Shown in pieces: positions 17,691 to 26,567 of a stretch of 64,000 nucleotides of DNA. This DNA is from Heliomarina sp018223035 (lineage in GTDB: Bacteria; Pseudomonadota; Alphaproteobacteria; Rhodobacterales; Rhodobacteraceae). Position numbers and translations under genes: made by a program. Positions within the stretch are counted from its first letter, which is position 1. Each line of letters begins with the position of its first letter. The stretch spans positions 62,001-126,000 of the forward strand of contig JAAEZD010000012.1 in the NCBI GenBank assembly GCA_018223035.1, given 5' to 3'. The notes under the pieces were generated by a model that did not search any database, was not told the DNA's origin, and was given only the letters and a program-made list of their open reading frames with translations.

Positions 17691-18800
17691 ATGACCCAAG
17701 CGCCCGCCCCCGCCGCCTCGGCCGAACACCGCTTTCCCTGCGATCAATGCGGGGCCGATCTCCGTTTTGATCCGGCGGCCAATGCCCTGGTCTGCGCCCA
17801 TTGCGGGCACAGACAAGACATCGGCGCGGGTCCTTGGGGCGGCACCGCGCTGAAAGAGCTCGACTTTCGCACCGCCATCGCGAAACAGCTCCCACAGGCC
17901 GAGATGGAGGAAACCCGCACGGTTTCCTGCACCAATTGCGGTGCGACCATAGAATTCGACCCCGACACCCACGCGACCGAATGCCCGTTCTGCGCCAGCC
18001 CCGTCGTCGCCGACACCGGCACGAACCGGCATATCAAGCCCCGGGGCGTGCTGCCCTTTGCCTATGACGAGAAAAGCGCCCATGACGCGATGAACACCTG
18101 GCTGGGCCGTCTCTGGTTCGCGCCCAACGGGCTCAGGCAATACGCGCGCAAGGGACGCCGGATGGAGGGCATCTATGTCCCCTACTGGACTTTTGATGCC
18201 AAAACCGCCTCAAGCTACACGGGCGAACGGGGCACGGTCTATTACGTCACCCAGACCGTCGTTCAGAATGGCAAACGGGTCCAGCGACAGGTGCCCAAGG
18301 TCCGCTGGAACCCCGCCCGGGGCCGGGTCGCGCGGTTTTTCGACGATGTGCTCGTGCTCGCCTCCACGGGCTTGCCGAAATCCTACACCGACGCCCTGCA
18401 ACCCTGGGACCTGTCGCGGCTTGAAACCTACCAGCCGCAATACCTCGCCGGTTTCCGGGCCGAGGCATACTCCGTTGAACTCGAAAGCGGCTTTACCGAG
18501 GCACGCCAGTATATGGACCGCGTGATCGAGCGCGATGTGCGTTTCGACATCGGCGGCGACCAGCAGCGCGTGCACAGTATCGACACCTCTCTTTCGGACG
18601 TGACCTTCAAGCATATCCTGCTGCCGGTCTGGCTTGCCGCCTACAAGTACCGGGGCGAGACCTACCGTTTCGTCGTCAACGGCCAGACGGGCCGAGTGCA
18701 GGGCGAACGCCCCTATTCCGCCGTCAAGATCGCCATCGCCGTGATCTTTGGCCTGATCCTCGCCGCCGCCTTCGGCTATATTGCCAACCAGTCCGGCTGA
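17691..18800 (+). CDS. Double zinc-ribbon membrane protein of the TelA/SPFH module
   Basis: A protein of 369 residues. Two zinc ribbons near the N-terminus (CDQCGADLRFD with CAHCGH, and CTNCGATIEFD with CPFCASP) resemble the family annotated as TFIIB-type or primosomal-protein-N'-like zinc ribbons; no helicase domain is present. EGIYVPYWTFDAKTASSYTG and LLPVWLAAYKYRGETYRFVV are typical of this family. A single C-terminal transmembrane helix (about residues 345-364) follows. ATG 17691 is preferred over an upstream GTG overlapping the SPFH gene. Confidence 0.8.
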   Translation: MTQAPAPAASAEHRFPCDQCGADLRFDPAANALVCAHCGHRQDIGAGPWGGTALKELDFRTAIAKQLPQAEMEETRTVSCTNCGATIEFDPDTHATECPFCASPVVADTGTNRHIKPRGVLPFAYDEKSAHDAMNTWLGRLWFAPNGLRQYARKGRRMEGIYVPYWTFDAKTASSYTGERGTVYYVTQTVVQNGKRVQRQVPKVRWNPARGRVARFFDDVLVLASTGLPKSYTDALQPWDLSRLETYQPQYLAGFRAEAYSVELESGFTEARQYMDRVIERDVRFDIGGDQQRVHSIDTSLSDVTFKHILLPVWLAAYKYRGETYRFVVNGQTGRVQGERPYSAVKIAIAVIFGLILAAAFGYIANQSG

Positions 18801-18817
18801 TCCAGAAAGGACACCCC

Positions 18818-19486
18818 ATGCGCCGCGTTCACTACCTCGAAGATTCCCGCGCCCACCGCATCCTCTGGCTGCTCGAGGAACTCGGGCTCGACTATGACAT
18901 CAAAACCTACAAGCGCGGCCCCGACATGCGCGCCCCGCGTGAGCTGAAGAACATCCACCCCCTCGGCAAATCCCCCGTGCTGGAAGAGGACAACGCGGTC
19001 TATGCGGAAAGCGGCGCGATCACCGGCTACCTGATCGACCGCTACGACACCTCGGGCGCATTCAAACCCGCCCCCGGCACGGAAAACGGTGAGCGTTATC
19101 GCTACTGGATGCACTATGCCGAAGGCTCTGCGATGCCGCTCCTGCTGCAAAAGCTGCTCTTTACCATGCTGCCGAAGCGCGCCCCCGCCCTGATCCGCCC
19201 CGTCGCACGCAAAATCTCGGACACGGCGCTCGACAAGATGGTCGACCCGCAACTGGCCGATCACCTCGCCTTTTGGGAATCGGAACTGGCCCGCGACGGG
19301 TACTTTGCCGGGCCGGAATTTACCGCCGCCGACATCATGATGAGCTTCCCGGTAGAGGCCGCCGCCGACCGCGCTATGGAAAACGGCCCCGGCCCCGCCA
19401 CCGCCGCCTATCTCAAGGCAATCCGCGCGCGCCCGGCCTATCAGAAAGCCGTCGAAAAAGGGGCCTATCGCTACTCTGGCAGTTGA
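18818..19486 (+). CDS. Glutathione S-transferase
   Basis: A protein of 222 residues. The N-terminal thioredoxin fold has SRAHRILWLLEELGLDYDI, the cis-Pro in LGKSPVLEEDN and the glutathione-binding AESGAIT. The C-terminal helical domain contains GPEFTAADIMMSFP, the GST hydrophobic staple. Substrate unknown. It starts 17 bp after the zinc-ribbon gene and may be cotranscribed with it. Confidence 0.92.
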   Translation: MRRVHYLEDSRAHRILWLLEELGLDYDIKTYKRGPDMRAPRELKNIHPLGKSPVLEEDNAVYAESGAITGYLIDRYDTSGAFKPAPGTENGERYRYWMHYAEGSAMPLLLQKLLFTMLPKRAPALIRPVARKISDTALDKMVDPQLADHLAFWESELARDGYFAGPEFTAADIMMSFPVEAAADRAMENGPGPATAAYLKAIRARPAYQKAVEKGAYRYSGS

Positions 19487-19549
19487 TCCTTGCCCTTGAC
19501 CCGGGGTCACTCCATGCTGCGCCAAAATGAAGGCACGCAAGGAAAGATC

Positions 19550-20224
19550 ATGACAGTCGACCCCGGTTCCCTCGATACGCTGATGGCAAACCGCTACTCC
19601 TGCCGAGGCTTCCTGCCAGATCCGGTGCCGCGCGAAACAATCGAACAGATCGTCGCCACCGCGCGCCGCGTGCCCTCATGGTGCAACGCCCAGCCGTGGC
19701 AGGTCGCGATCACCAGCGGTGAAGAAACCGACCGCTTTCGCGAGGCGCTGAAACAAGAGGTCATGCAGGCCAAGCACAGCAGCGACCTGCCATTCCCCGA
19801 CAGCTATTCCGGCGTCTATCAGGACCGCCGCCGCACCTGCGGCTGGGCGCTTTACGATGCGGTCGGGGTGACCAAGGGCGACCGCGAAGGCTCGCGCCAG
19901 CAGATGCTGCGCAATTTCGATCTCTTCGATGCGCCCCATTGTGCTATCGTGTCCTCGCCGGTCGAACTCGGAGCCTATGGCGCGCTCGACAGCGGCGGTT
20001 TCGTCACCGCCTTTACCCTTGCCGCGCAGGCAGCCAAAGTCGCGACCATCGCGCAGGCCGCGCTGGCGGGCTACAGCCCCTTCCTGCACCGTTATTTCGA
20101 CATTCCCGAAGACCGGCTGGTGCTCTGCGCGATTTCCTTCGGCTATGCCGATCCCGATCACCCGGCCAACCAGTTCCGGACCGAACGGGCCAATCTCGAC
20201 CAGATCATCGACTGGCGAGGCTGA
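19550..20224 (+). CDS. Nitroreductase family protein
   Basis: A protein of 224 residues. YSCRGFLPDPVPRETIEQIV and RVPSWCNAQPWQVAI form the FMN-binding N-terminus, and LCAISFGYADPDHPANQF the C-terminal FMN loop of nitroreductases. It should be a cytoplasmic NAD(P)H-dependent flavoenzyme; substrate unknown. ATG 19550 is chosen because AAGGAAAG lies just upstream and the fold begins there; the open frame extends 20 codons further upstream. Confidence 0.88.
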   Translation: MTVDPGSLDTLMANRYSCRGFLPDPVPRETIEQIVATARRVPSWCNAQPWQVAITSGEETDRFREALKQEVMQAKHSSDLPFPDSYSGVYQDRRRTCGWALYDAVGVTKGDREGSRQQMLRNFDLFDAPHCAIVSSPVELGAYGALDSGGFVTAFTLAAQAAKVATIAQAALAGYSPFLHRYFDIPEDRLVLCAISFGYADPDHPANQFRTERANLDQIIDWRG

Positions 20225-20225
20225 C

Positions 20226-20663
20226 ATGCGGGTTCTGATCCAGCGCGTGACCGAGGCGTCGGTTGCCGTCAACAACACCGTCATCGGCGAAATCGGTCCC
20301 GGATTGATGCTGCTGGTCTGCGCCATGCAGGGCGATGGCGAGGCCGAGGCCGACAAGCTGGCCGCCAAGATCGCCAAGCTGCGCATCTTCCGCGATGAGG
20401 AGGGACGCATGAACCGCTCCCTCCTCGACGTGAAAGGCAGCGCGCTGGTGGTCAGCCAGTTCACCCTTGCCGCCGATACCTCGCGCGGCAACCGACCCGG
20501 CTTTTCCACCGCCGCCCCGCCGGACGTGGGCGAAAGGCTGTATGAATACTTCGCCCGCGCTTTGATGGAACAGGGCATCCCCGTGGCCACAGGCCGGTTC
20601 GGCGCGGATATGGCCGTGTCGCTGGTCAATGACGGGCCGGTCACGATCTGGATGGAATCATGA
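20226..20663 (+). CDS. dtd: D-aminoacyl-tRNA deacylase
   Basis: A protein of 145 residues, the normal Dtd length. MRVLIQRVTEASVAVNN, the catalytic SQFTLAADTSRGNRP and the cross-subunit Gly-Pro motif in NDGPVTIWMES are all present. Dtd hydrolyses D-amino acids mischarged on tRNA. It starts one base after the nitroreductase stop and its stop overlaps the glycerate kinase start by four bases (ATGA), so the three genes are probably cotranslated. Confidence 0.95.
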   Translation: MRVLIQRVTEASVAVNNTVIGEIGPGLMLLVCAMQGDGEAEADKLAAKIAKLRIFRDEEGRMNRSLLDVKGSALVVSQFTLAADTSRGNRPGFSTAAPPDVGERLYEYFARALMEQGIPVATGRFGADMAVSLVNDGPVTIWMES

Positions 20664-21781
20664 ACGAACGGCAGCAGACCCGCGAAGACGCTCGCGCCAT
20701 CTGGCAGGCCGGTGTCGATGCGGTCGGCGGCTATAACGCCGTGACCCACGCGCTGAAAGAAGGCCCCACACAGAGGCCCGACCAAATCGTCGCCGTGGGC
20801 AAAGCCGCCGCCGCCATGACCCGCGCCGCGCTTGACCATTTCGGCCCCCTCCCCGCGCTGGTCGTGACCAAGGACGGGCACGGCGACGGTCTCCCGACCG
20901 AAGTCACCCTGATCGAATCCGCCCATCCCGTCCCCGACGAACGCAGCCTCAAGGCGGGCCGCGCCCTGCGTGAATGCGTCGCCGGAATGACTGCGAACAG
21001 TCACCTGCTGTTGCTTGTCTCCGGCGGGGCCTCCTCCCTTGCCGAGGATCTGACCAAGGGCCATGATCTTACAGACCTCGCCGCACTCAACCGCTCGCTC
21101 CTCGCCAGCGGCAAGGACATCACCGAGATGAATGTCCAACGCCGCAAGATCAGCCGGATCAAGGGCGGCGGGCTGCTCTCGGCCTTTGCCGGTGCCACGG
21201 CGCAGGTGCTCGCGATCTCCGACGTGCCGGGCGACGACATCGCCGTGATCGGCTCGGGCATCGGCGCACTTCCCCCGGCATCGGGTTTCGCCGGCACCAT
21301 CCGCATCATCGCCTCCAACACCCACGCCCGCGACGCCGCGCTGGCCGAGGCGGAACGCCGGGGCTACTCGATCCTGACAACGGGCGAAGAGCTGCACGAC
21401 GATCTCGACGCGCTGGCCAGCGATTGGGGTCCGCGCCTCAGCCACATGGAAAAAGGCGCGATCATCCTTGGCGGCGAACCCACCGTTCGCCTACCCGACA
21501 CCCCCGGTCGAGGCGGGCGCAATCAGGCCCTCGCGCTTGCCCTGTCGCGCCATATCAAGGGGCGCGACGATATTGCCCTGATCGTCGGCGGCACCGATGG
21601 AAACGACGGCCCGACCGACGCGGCAGGCGGCATTGTCGATGGTTCAACCTGGACCGACAGCGCGCAGGACGCGCTCAACCGGGCGGACAGTGGCACCTAT
21701 CTTGCTGACAACAAAGCCCTTCTCACCACCGGTCCGACCGGTACAAATGTCATGGACTTATTGATCGCTCTACGCTGTTGA
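20660..21781 (+). CDS. Glycerate 2-kinase, GckA/TtuD family
   Basis: A protein of 373 residues, somewhat shorter than the usual 410-430. Family motifs include LLLLVSGGASSL, RRKISRIKGGGLL, ISDVPGDDIAVIGSG, PGRGGRNQALALAL and GGTDGNDGPTDAAGG. The family (formerly called hydroxypyruvate reductase TtuD) phosphorylates glycerate to 2-phosphoglycerate in the serine-cycle and tartrate pathways. The first ATG overlaps dtd. Confidence 0.9.
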   Translation: MNERQQTREDARAIWQAGVDAVGGYNAVTHALKEGPTQRPDQIVAVGKAAAAMTRAALDHFGPLPALVVTKDGHGDGLPTEVTLIESAHPVPDERSLKAGRALRECVAGMTANSHLLLLVSGGASSLAEDLTKGHDLTDLAALNRSLLASGKDITEMNVQRRKISRIKGGGLLSAFAGATAQVLAISDVPGDDIAVIGSGIGALPPASGFAGTIRIIASNTHARDAALAEAERRGYSILTTGEELHDDLDALASDWGPRLSHMEKGAIILGGEPTVRLPDTPGRGGRNQALALALSRHIKGRDDIALIVGGTDGNDGPTDAAGGIVDGSTWTDSAQDALNRADSGTYLADNKALLTTGPTGTNVMDLLIALRC

Positions 21782-21807
21782 CATAAGGTCAGCATTGCGT
21801 TGAAAGC

Positions 21808-23802
21808 ATGCCCATGTCCACAAATACTCTCCGCGAGATCGAAGAGCTGCCCGATCTGGGCATCACTCTCTCCGACGGCTGCCGTCTCTCCGCCCGCGTC
21901 TGGCGTCCTCTCGATGCTGCTGACGACCCGGTGCCGGTCATCCTCGAATATCTGCCCTACCGCAAACGCGACGGCACCTGCGCCCGCGATGCGCTGACCC
22001 ATCCCTATTTCGCCAAGCGCGGCTATGCCTGCCTGCGCGTCGACATGCGCGGCAATGGCGACAGCGAAGGTCTGATGGAGGATGAATACACCGCGCAGGA
22101 ACAGGCCGATGCGGTCGAGGTCATCAACTGGGTCGCCGCGCAGGACTGGTGCAACGGCAATGTCGGCATGATGGGCATCAGCTGGGGCGGCTTCAACTCG
22201 CTTCAGGTCGCCGCCCTGCAACCCGATCCGCTCAAGGCGATCATCACGCTCTGCTCGACCGTGGACCGCTTTGCCGATGACATTCACTACAAGGGCGGGT
22301 GCCTGTTGAACGAAAACCTTGGCTGGGGGGCGACCATGTGGGCCTATTCCAGCCGCTCGCCCGACCCGGCCCTGCGCGACGACTGGCGTGAACTCTGGCT
22401 CAACCGGCTTGAAAACGAACCCTTCCTCGCGACCCGCTGGCTCTCGCACCAGCGCCGCGACGCCTATTGGCAGCACGGCTCTGTCTGCGAGGACTATTCA
22501 GCGCTCAAGGCCAAGGTACTGGCGGTCGGCGGCTGGGGCGACAGCTACAAGAACGCGGTGCCGCAGCTTGTGGAAAACCTGCCCGGTGCCAAGGGCATCG
22601 TTGGCCCATGGGTCCATAAATATCCGCATTTCGCCGTCCCCGAACCGCGCATCGGTTTTCTGCAAGAGGCGCTGCGCTGGTGGGATCACTGGCTCAAAGG
22701 CATCGACACCGGAGTCGAGGATGACCCCGATTACCGCGCCTACCTGATGGACGGGGTCCGCCCGGCCACTTGGTATACTGAACGCGACGGGCGTTGGATC
22801 ACCGAAGCCGAAGGTGCCTCAAGCCACCTGCCCGTCGAAACATGGCACCTGACCGATGACGGTCTTTCCCCCGATAGCGGACCGCTCAGGCAATCCGTCA
22901 CCTCCCCCGCCCATTGCGGCGCGGCCTCGGGCGAATATTGCGCGATCTGGCTGGGGCCGGAAATGCCCGGCGACCAGCGCGGCGACGATGCGTTCTCCGC
23001 CTGTTTCGACAGCGCCCCCGCAAGCGAGGACATGGATATCGTCGGCGCGCCCCGCGTCACGCTGACCCTTTCCGCGGACAAGTCGCAGGCGCAGATGGCG
23101 GTGCGGCTCTGCCATATCCACCCGGATGGTGCCTCCACCCGGATCACCTATGGCGTGCTGAACCTCAGCCACCGCAACAGCGCCGCCAGCCCCGAACCGA
23201 TGACCCCCGGCGAGGCTGAACAGATCACGCTCGATCTCGACCACATCGCCTATCGTCTGCCCAAGGGCCACCGCCTGCGGGTTGCGATCTCCTCTGCCTA
23301 CTGGCCGCTGATCTGGCCCGCGCCGGAAACGGCGACGCTCTCGCTCAGCGATGGCCAACTCGCCCTGCCGGTGCGCAAGACGGCGGACAAGGACGAATGG
23401 ACCTTCCCGCCCCCCGACGCCGAAACCCCGTGGCAGATCACCACCCTGCGCGAAGGCTCCAACACCCGCGTGAGCGAAACCGACCATAATAGCGGCGATA
23501 TCCACCTCGTGATCACCGACGATTTCGGCAAGGTTCAGGACGATGTTCACGGGCTGATCTCGGGCGGCATTGCCCGCGAACGCTGGTCGATTCATCCCGA
23601 CGATCCGCTTTCTGCGCGTGGCACCTGCCACTGGACGACCGAATTGGAGCGCGATGATATAATTCTGCGCACAGAGACATTTAGCGAAATGTGGTCTGAC
23701 CAGACCCGGTTCTATCTCAAGGGCCGGATCGAAGCGTATGAAAACGACGTGCTGATTTACGCGCGTGATGAAAACGACGCCATCGAAAGGGATCACCTTT
23801 AA
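21808..23802 (+). CDS. CocE/NonD family serine hydrolase (X-Pro dipeptidyl-peptidase S15-like)
   Basis: A protein of 664 residues. The alpha/beta-hydrolase domain has the oxyanion segment LEYLPYRKRDGT, CLRVDMRGNGDSEG, the nucleophile Ser in MMGISWGGFNS (about residue 126), VGGWGDSYKN and the His in GPWVHKYPHF. The C-terminal half is the jelly-roll domain of the family. Members cleave acyl esters or Xaa-Pro peptides. It precedes a peptide-type ABC transporter by 120 bp, so a role in processing the imported substrate is possible. No signal peptide. Confidence 0.88.
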   Translation: MPMSTNTLREIEELPDLGITLSDGCRLSARVWRPLDAADDPVPVILEYLPYRKRDGTCARDALTHPYFAKRGYACLRVDMRGNGDSEGLMEDEYTAQEQADAVEVINWVAAQDWCNGNVGMMGISWGGFNSLQVAALQPDPLKAIITLCSTVDRFADDIHYKGGCLLNENLGWGATMWAYSSRSPDPALRDDWRELWLNRLENEPFLATRWLSHQRRDAYWQHGSVCEDYSALKAKVLAVGGWGDSYKNAVPQLVENLPGAKGIVGPWVHKYPHFAVPEPRIGFLQEALRWWDHWLKGIDTGVEDDPDYRAYLMDGVRPATWYTERDGRWITEAEGASSHLPVETWHLTDDGLSPDSGPLRQSVTSPAHCGAASGEYCAIWLGPEMPGDQRGDDAFSACFDSAPASEDMDIVGAPRVTLTLSADKSQAQMAVRLCHIHPDGASTRITYGVLNLSHRNSAASPEPMTPGEAEQITLDLDHIAYRLPKGHRLRVAISSAYWPLIWPAPETATLSLSDGQLALPVRKTADKDEWTFPPPDAETPWQITTLREGSNTRVSETDHNSGDIHLVITDDFGKVQDDVHGLISGGIARERWSIHPDDPLSARGTCHWTTELERDDIILRTETFSEMWSDQTRFYLKGRIEAYENDVLIYARDENDAIERDHL

Positions 23803-23921
23803 CGCCACCGTTACATCAGCCCCCAATAAGACTTGCGGGAGGCAGGTAAATACGCAACCATTGACTCATCAATCAAGAAAAACTGCACAACAGATGCAGC
23901 GTTCTCAAACGGGAGATTCCT

Positions 23922-25508
23922 ATGAACGACGACCAACTCAAGTATTACGCAAGCCGTGTGACGGCCCTCAAGATGGGCCGACGTGAATTCATCGGCCGCG
24001 CCACCGCGCTTGGCCTGACCACGACACTCGCAAGCGGCCTCTACACCACGTCGGCCCGCGCCGCAGGCCCGCAGACCGGCGGCACAATCCGCGTCGGCAT
24101 CCAGGGCGGCGCCTCTTCCGACAGCCTCGACCCGGCAGTGGCCGCCAACGCCACCGCAACCTCCGTCTCCCGTCTCTGGGGCGAGCCGCTGCTGGAACTG
24201 CACCCCGAGGGCGGTCTCGAAATGAAAGTCGCCGAGAGCTATGAAAGCTCGCCGGACGCCAAGGTCTGGATGTTCAAGATCCGCCCCGGTGTCACCTTCT
24301 CGAACGGCAAGACCGTCACCGCCGAAGACGTGCTGGCCACGATGGAACGCCACTCGGGCGAAGACACCAAGTCGGGCGCGCTCGGCATCATGCGCGGCAT
24401 TGCCAACATGCGCACCGAAGGCGACACCTTCATCGTCGAGCTGGAACAGCCCAACGCCGACCTTCCCTACCTGTTGACCGACTATCACCTGATCATCCAG
24501 CCCAACGGCGGCAAGGACGATCCGACCGCCGCCATCGGCACCGGTCCCTATGTCCTGCAGGAAGTCGACATGGGCGTGCGCTTTGTCGCGACCAAGCGTG
24601 ACGACTACTGGGGCGACCTCGGCTATGCCGATACGATCGAATACGTGGTCATCAACGACGACACCGCCCGTATGGCGGCGCTGCAGTCCGGCCAGGTCGA
24701 CATGGTCAACCGCGTTCCCCCGCGTACCGCCGCGCTGGTCGGCCGCGCGCCGAACATCGACGTGCGCACCACCTCCGGTCCGGGCCATTATGTGTTCATC
24801 ATGCACTGCAACACGTCGCCGTTTGACAACAACGACCTGCGTCTGGCGCTGAAATACGCGATCAACCGCGAGGAAATGGTCGAAAAGATCCTCTTCGGTT
24901 ACGGTTCGGTCGGCAACGACACCCCGATCAACTCGTCCTACCCGCTCTACACTGAGCTGGAACAGCGCAGCTACGATCCGGACAAGGCCCGTTTCCACTA
25001 CGAGAAATCCGGTCATGACGGCCCGATCATCCTGCGCACCTCGGACAACTCCTTCCCGGGCGCGCCCGACGCCTCCGCGCTGTACCAGCAATCCGCTGCC
25101 GCAGCCGGTATCCCGCTGGAAATCAAGCGTGAACCCAACGACGGTTACTGGTCCGAAGTCTGGAACGCCCAGCCCTTCTGCACCAGCTACTGGGGTGGTC
25201 GTCCGACTCAGGACGCGATGTTCTCCACGGCCTATCTCTCGAGCGCGGACTGGAACGACACCCGTTTCAACAACGAGCGTTTCGACGAGCTGCTGTTCAA
25301 GGCCCGCGCCGAACTGGACGAAGCCAAGCGCAAAGAGATGTATCACGAGATGTCGCTGCTCGTGCATGACGAAGGCGGCCTGATCTGCCCGATGTTCAAC
25401 GACTTTGTCGACGGCGTCTCGCAGCGCGTGACCGGATGGGAAGAACCCAAGGTCGGCTTCGAGCTGATGAACTTCTACGCACCGCAGAAGATGTGGGTCG
25501 CCGCCTGA
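23922..25508 (+). CDS. ABC transporter substrate-binding protein, family 5, Tat-exported
   Basis: A protein of 528 residues. The N-terminus has a twin-arginine motif (GRREFIGRATALG) and a cleavage region TSARAAG, so a folded protein is probably sent through Tat to the periplasm. GGTIRVGIQGG, YESSPDAKVWMFKIRPGVTF and IGTGPYVLQEVD mark the SBP_bac_5 family of oligopeptide, dipeptide, nickel and opine binders. Ligand unknown. GGGAGA lies eight bases before the start. First gene of the transporter operon. Confidence 0.92.
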   Translation: MNDDQLKYYASRVTALKMGRREFIGRATALGLTTTLASGLYTTSARAAGPQTGGTIRVGIQGGASSDSLDPAVAANATATSVSRLWGEPLLELHPEGGLEMKVAESYESSPDAKVWMFKIRPGVTFSNGKTVTAEDVLATMERHSGEDTKSGALGIMRGIANMRTEGDTFIVELEQPNADLPYLLTDYHLIIQPNGGKDDPTAAIGTGPYVLQEVDMGVRFVATKRDDYWGDLGYADTIEYVVINDDTARMAALQSGQVDMVNRVPPRTAALVGRAPNIDVRTTSGPGHYVFIMHCNTSPFDNNDLRLALKYAINREEMVEKILFGYGSVGNDTPINSSYPLYTELEQRSYDPDKARFHYEKSGHDGPIILRTSDNSFPGAPDASALYQQSAAAAGIPLEIKREPNDGYWSEVWNAQPFCTSYWGGRPTQDAMFSTAYLSSADWNDTRFNNERFDELLFKARAELDEAKRKEMYHEMSLLVHDEGGLICPMFNDFVDGVSQRVTGWEEPKVGFELMNFYAPQKMWVAA

Positions 25509-25509
25509 T

Positions 25510-26466
25510 ATGGGGCCCATCGCAAAACTGCTGGCCCAGCGCATCGCGCTGGGCCTGCTTCTCCTCTTTCTCGTGTCGATCCTGATCTTCGCGGGAACCC
25601 AGATCCTGCCCGGCGACGTCGCGCAGTCGATCCTCGGCCAGTCGGCCACGCCCGAAGCACTTGCCAACCTTCGCGCCGAACTGGGCCTCAACGAACCTGC
25701 CGTCAGCCGCTATTTCGCTTGGCTGGGAGGCGCCATCACCGGAGACCTGGGCACCGCGCTCACGTCCGGTCAGGACATCGCCAGCCAGCTCGGCTCGCGT
25801 ATGGCCAATACGCTGCTTCTCGCCTTCTGGGCCGCCGTCATCTCGGTGCCGCTAGCGATCTTTCTCGGCCTCCTCGCGGTCCGCTACCGCGACCGCTGGC
25901 CCGACAAGCTAATCTCGGCCGTGACGCTGGCCTCGATCTCGGTGCCCGAATTCCTGATCGGTTACGTGCTGATGTATATCATCGGCGTGAAACTCGGCTG
26001 GGCGCCTTCCGTATCCACGATCTACCCCGGCATGAGCCTCGGCGCCAAGCTGAACGCCATTGCCCTGCCCGTCACCGTTCTGACGCTGGTGGTGCTCGCG
26101 CATATGATGCGCATGACCCGCGCCGCGATCCTGAACGTGATGCAGTCGGCCTATATCGAAACGGCCGAACTCAAGGGCCTCACGATGTTCAAGATCATCT
26201 GGAGACACGCCTTCCCGAACTCGATCGCCCCGATCGTAAACGTGGTCATGCTGAACCTTGCATACCTCGTGGTGGGCGTCGTCGTGATCGAGGTGGTATT
26301 CACCTATCCCGGCATGGGCCAGTACCTTGTCGATCACGTCTCCAAGCGCGACGTTCCCGTCGTACAGGCCTGCGGCCTTGTCTTTGCCGCCGTCTATATC
26401 GGCCTGAACATGGTCGCGGATATCGTTTCGATCATTTCCAATCCCCGGTTGAGGCACCCGAAATGA
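25510..26466 (+). CDS. ABC transporter permease, DppB-like
   Basis: A protein of 318 residues with about six transmembrane segments. LLLLFLVSILIFAGTQILPGD is the typical DppB N-terminus; MTRAAILNVMQSAYIETAELKG with RHAFPNSIAPIVNVV is the EAA loop that contacts the ATPase. It starts one base after the binding-protein stop. Its stop codon overlaps the start of the 34-codon ORF as ATGA at 26463-26466. Confidence 0.93.
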   Translation: MGPIAKLLAQRIALGLLLLFLVSILIFAGTQILPGDVAQSILGQSATPEALANLRAELGLNEPAVSRYFAWLGGAITGDLGTALTSGQDIASQLGSRMANTLLLAFWAAVISVPLAIFLGLLAVRYRDRWPDKLISAVTLASISVPEFLIGYVLMYIIGVKLGWAPSVSTIYPGMSLGAKLNAIALPVTVLTLVVLAHMMRMTRAAILNVMQSAYIETAELKGLTMFKIIWRHAFPNSIAPIVNVVMLNLAYLVVGVVVIEVVFTYPGMGQYLVDHVSKRDVPVVQACGLVFAAVYIGLNMVADIVSIISNPRLRHPK

Positions 26467-26567
26467 GCGTCGTCACGACGCTCGTTTCGCCCGCGGCAGC
26501 CGCCGCGACCTCTCTGCAACCGGCAACAATAAATAAGACCGCCCCCCGACAGGAGGCACGAAAATGA
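26463..26567 (+). CDS. Coupled 34-codon ORF between the two permease genes
   Basis: The frame starts at an ATG overlapping the DppB-like stop (ATGA at 26463) and ends at a TGA overlapping the DppC-like start (ATGA at 26564). The product would be MSVVTTLVSPAAAAATS and on to QEARK, Ala/Thr-rich with a basic end, like the soluble N-terminal tails of DppC-type permeases. The DppC frame is the -1 frame relative to it. It may be a coupling leader, a permease N-terminus cut off by a frameshift, or chance. The DppC-like gene has its own AGGAGG upstream. Confidence 0.4.
   Translation: MSVVTTLVSPAAAAATSLQPATINKTAPRQEARK

Noticed and set aside
17691..18800. Primosomal protein N' or helicase function for the zinc-ribbon protein
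   Set aside because: Such names come from the zinc ribbons only. No Walker or helicase motifs are present, and there is a C-terminal membrane helix.
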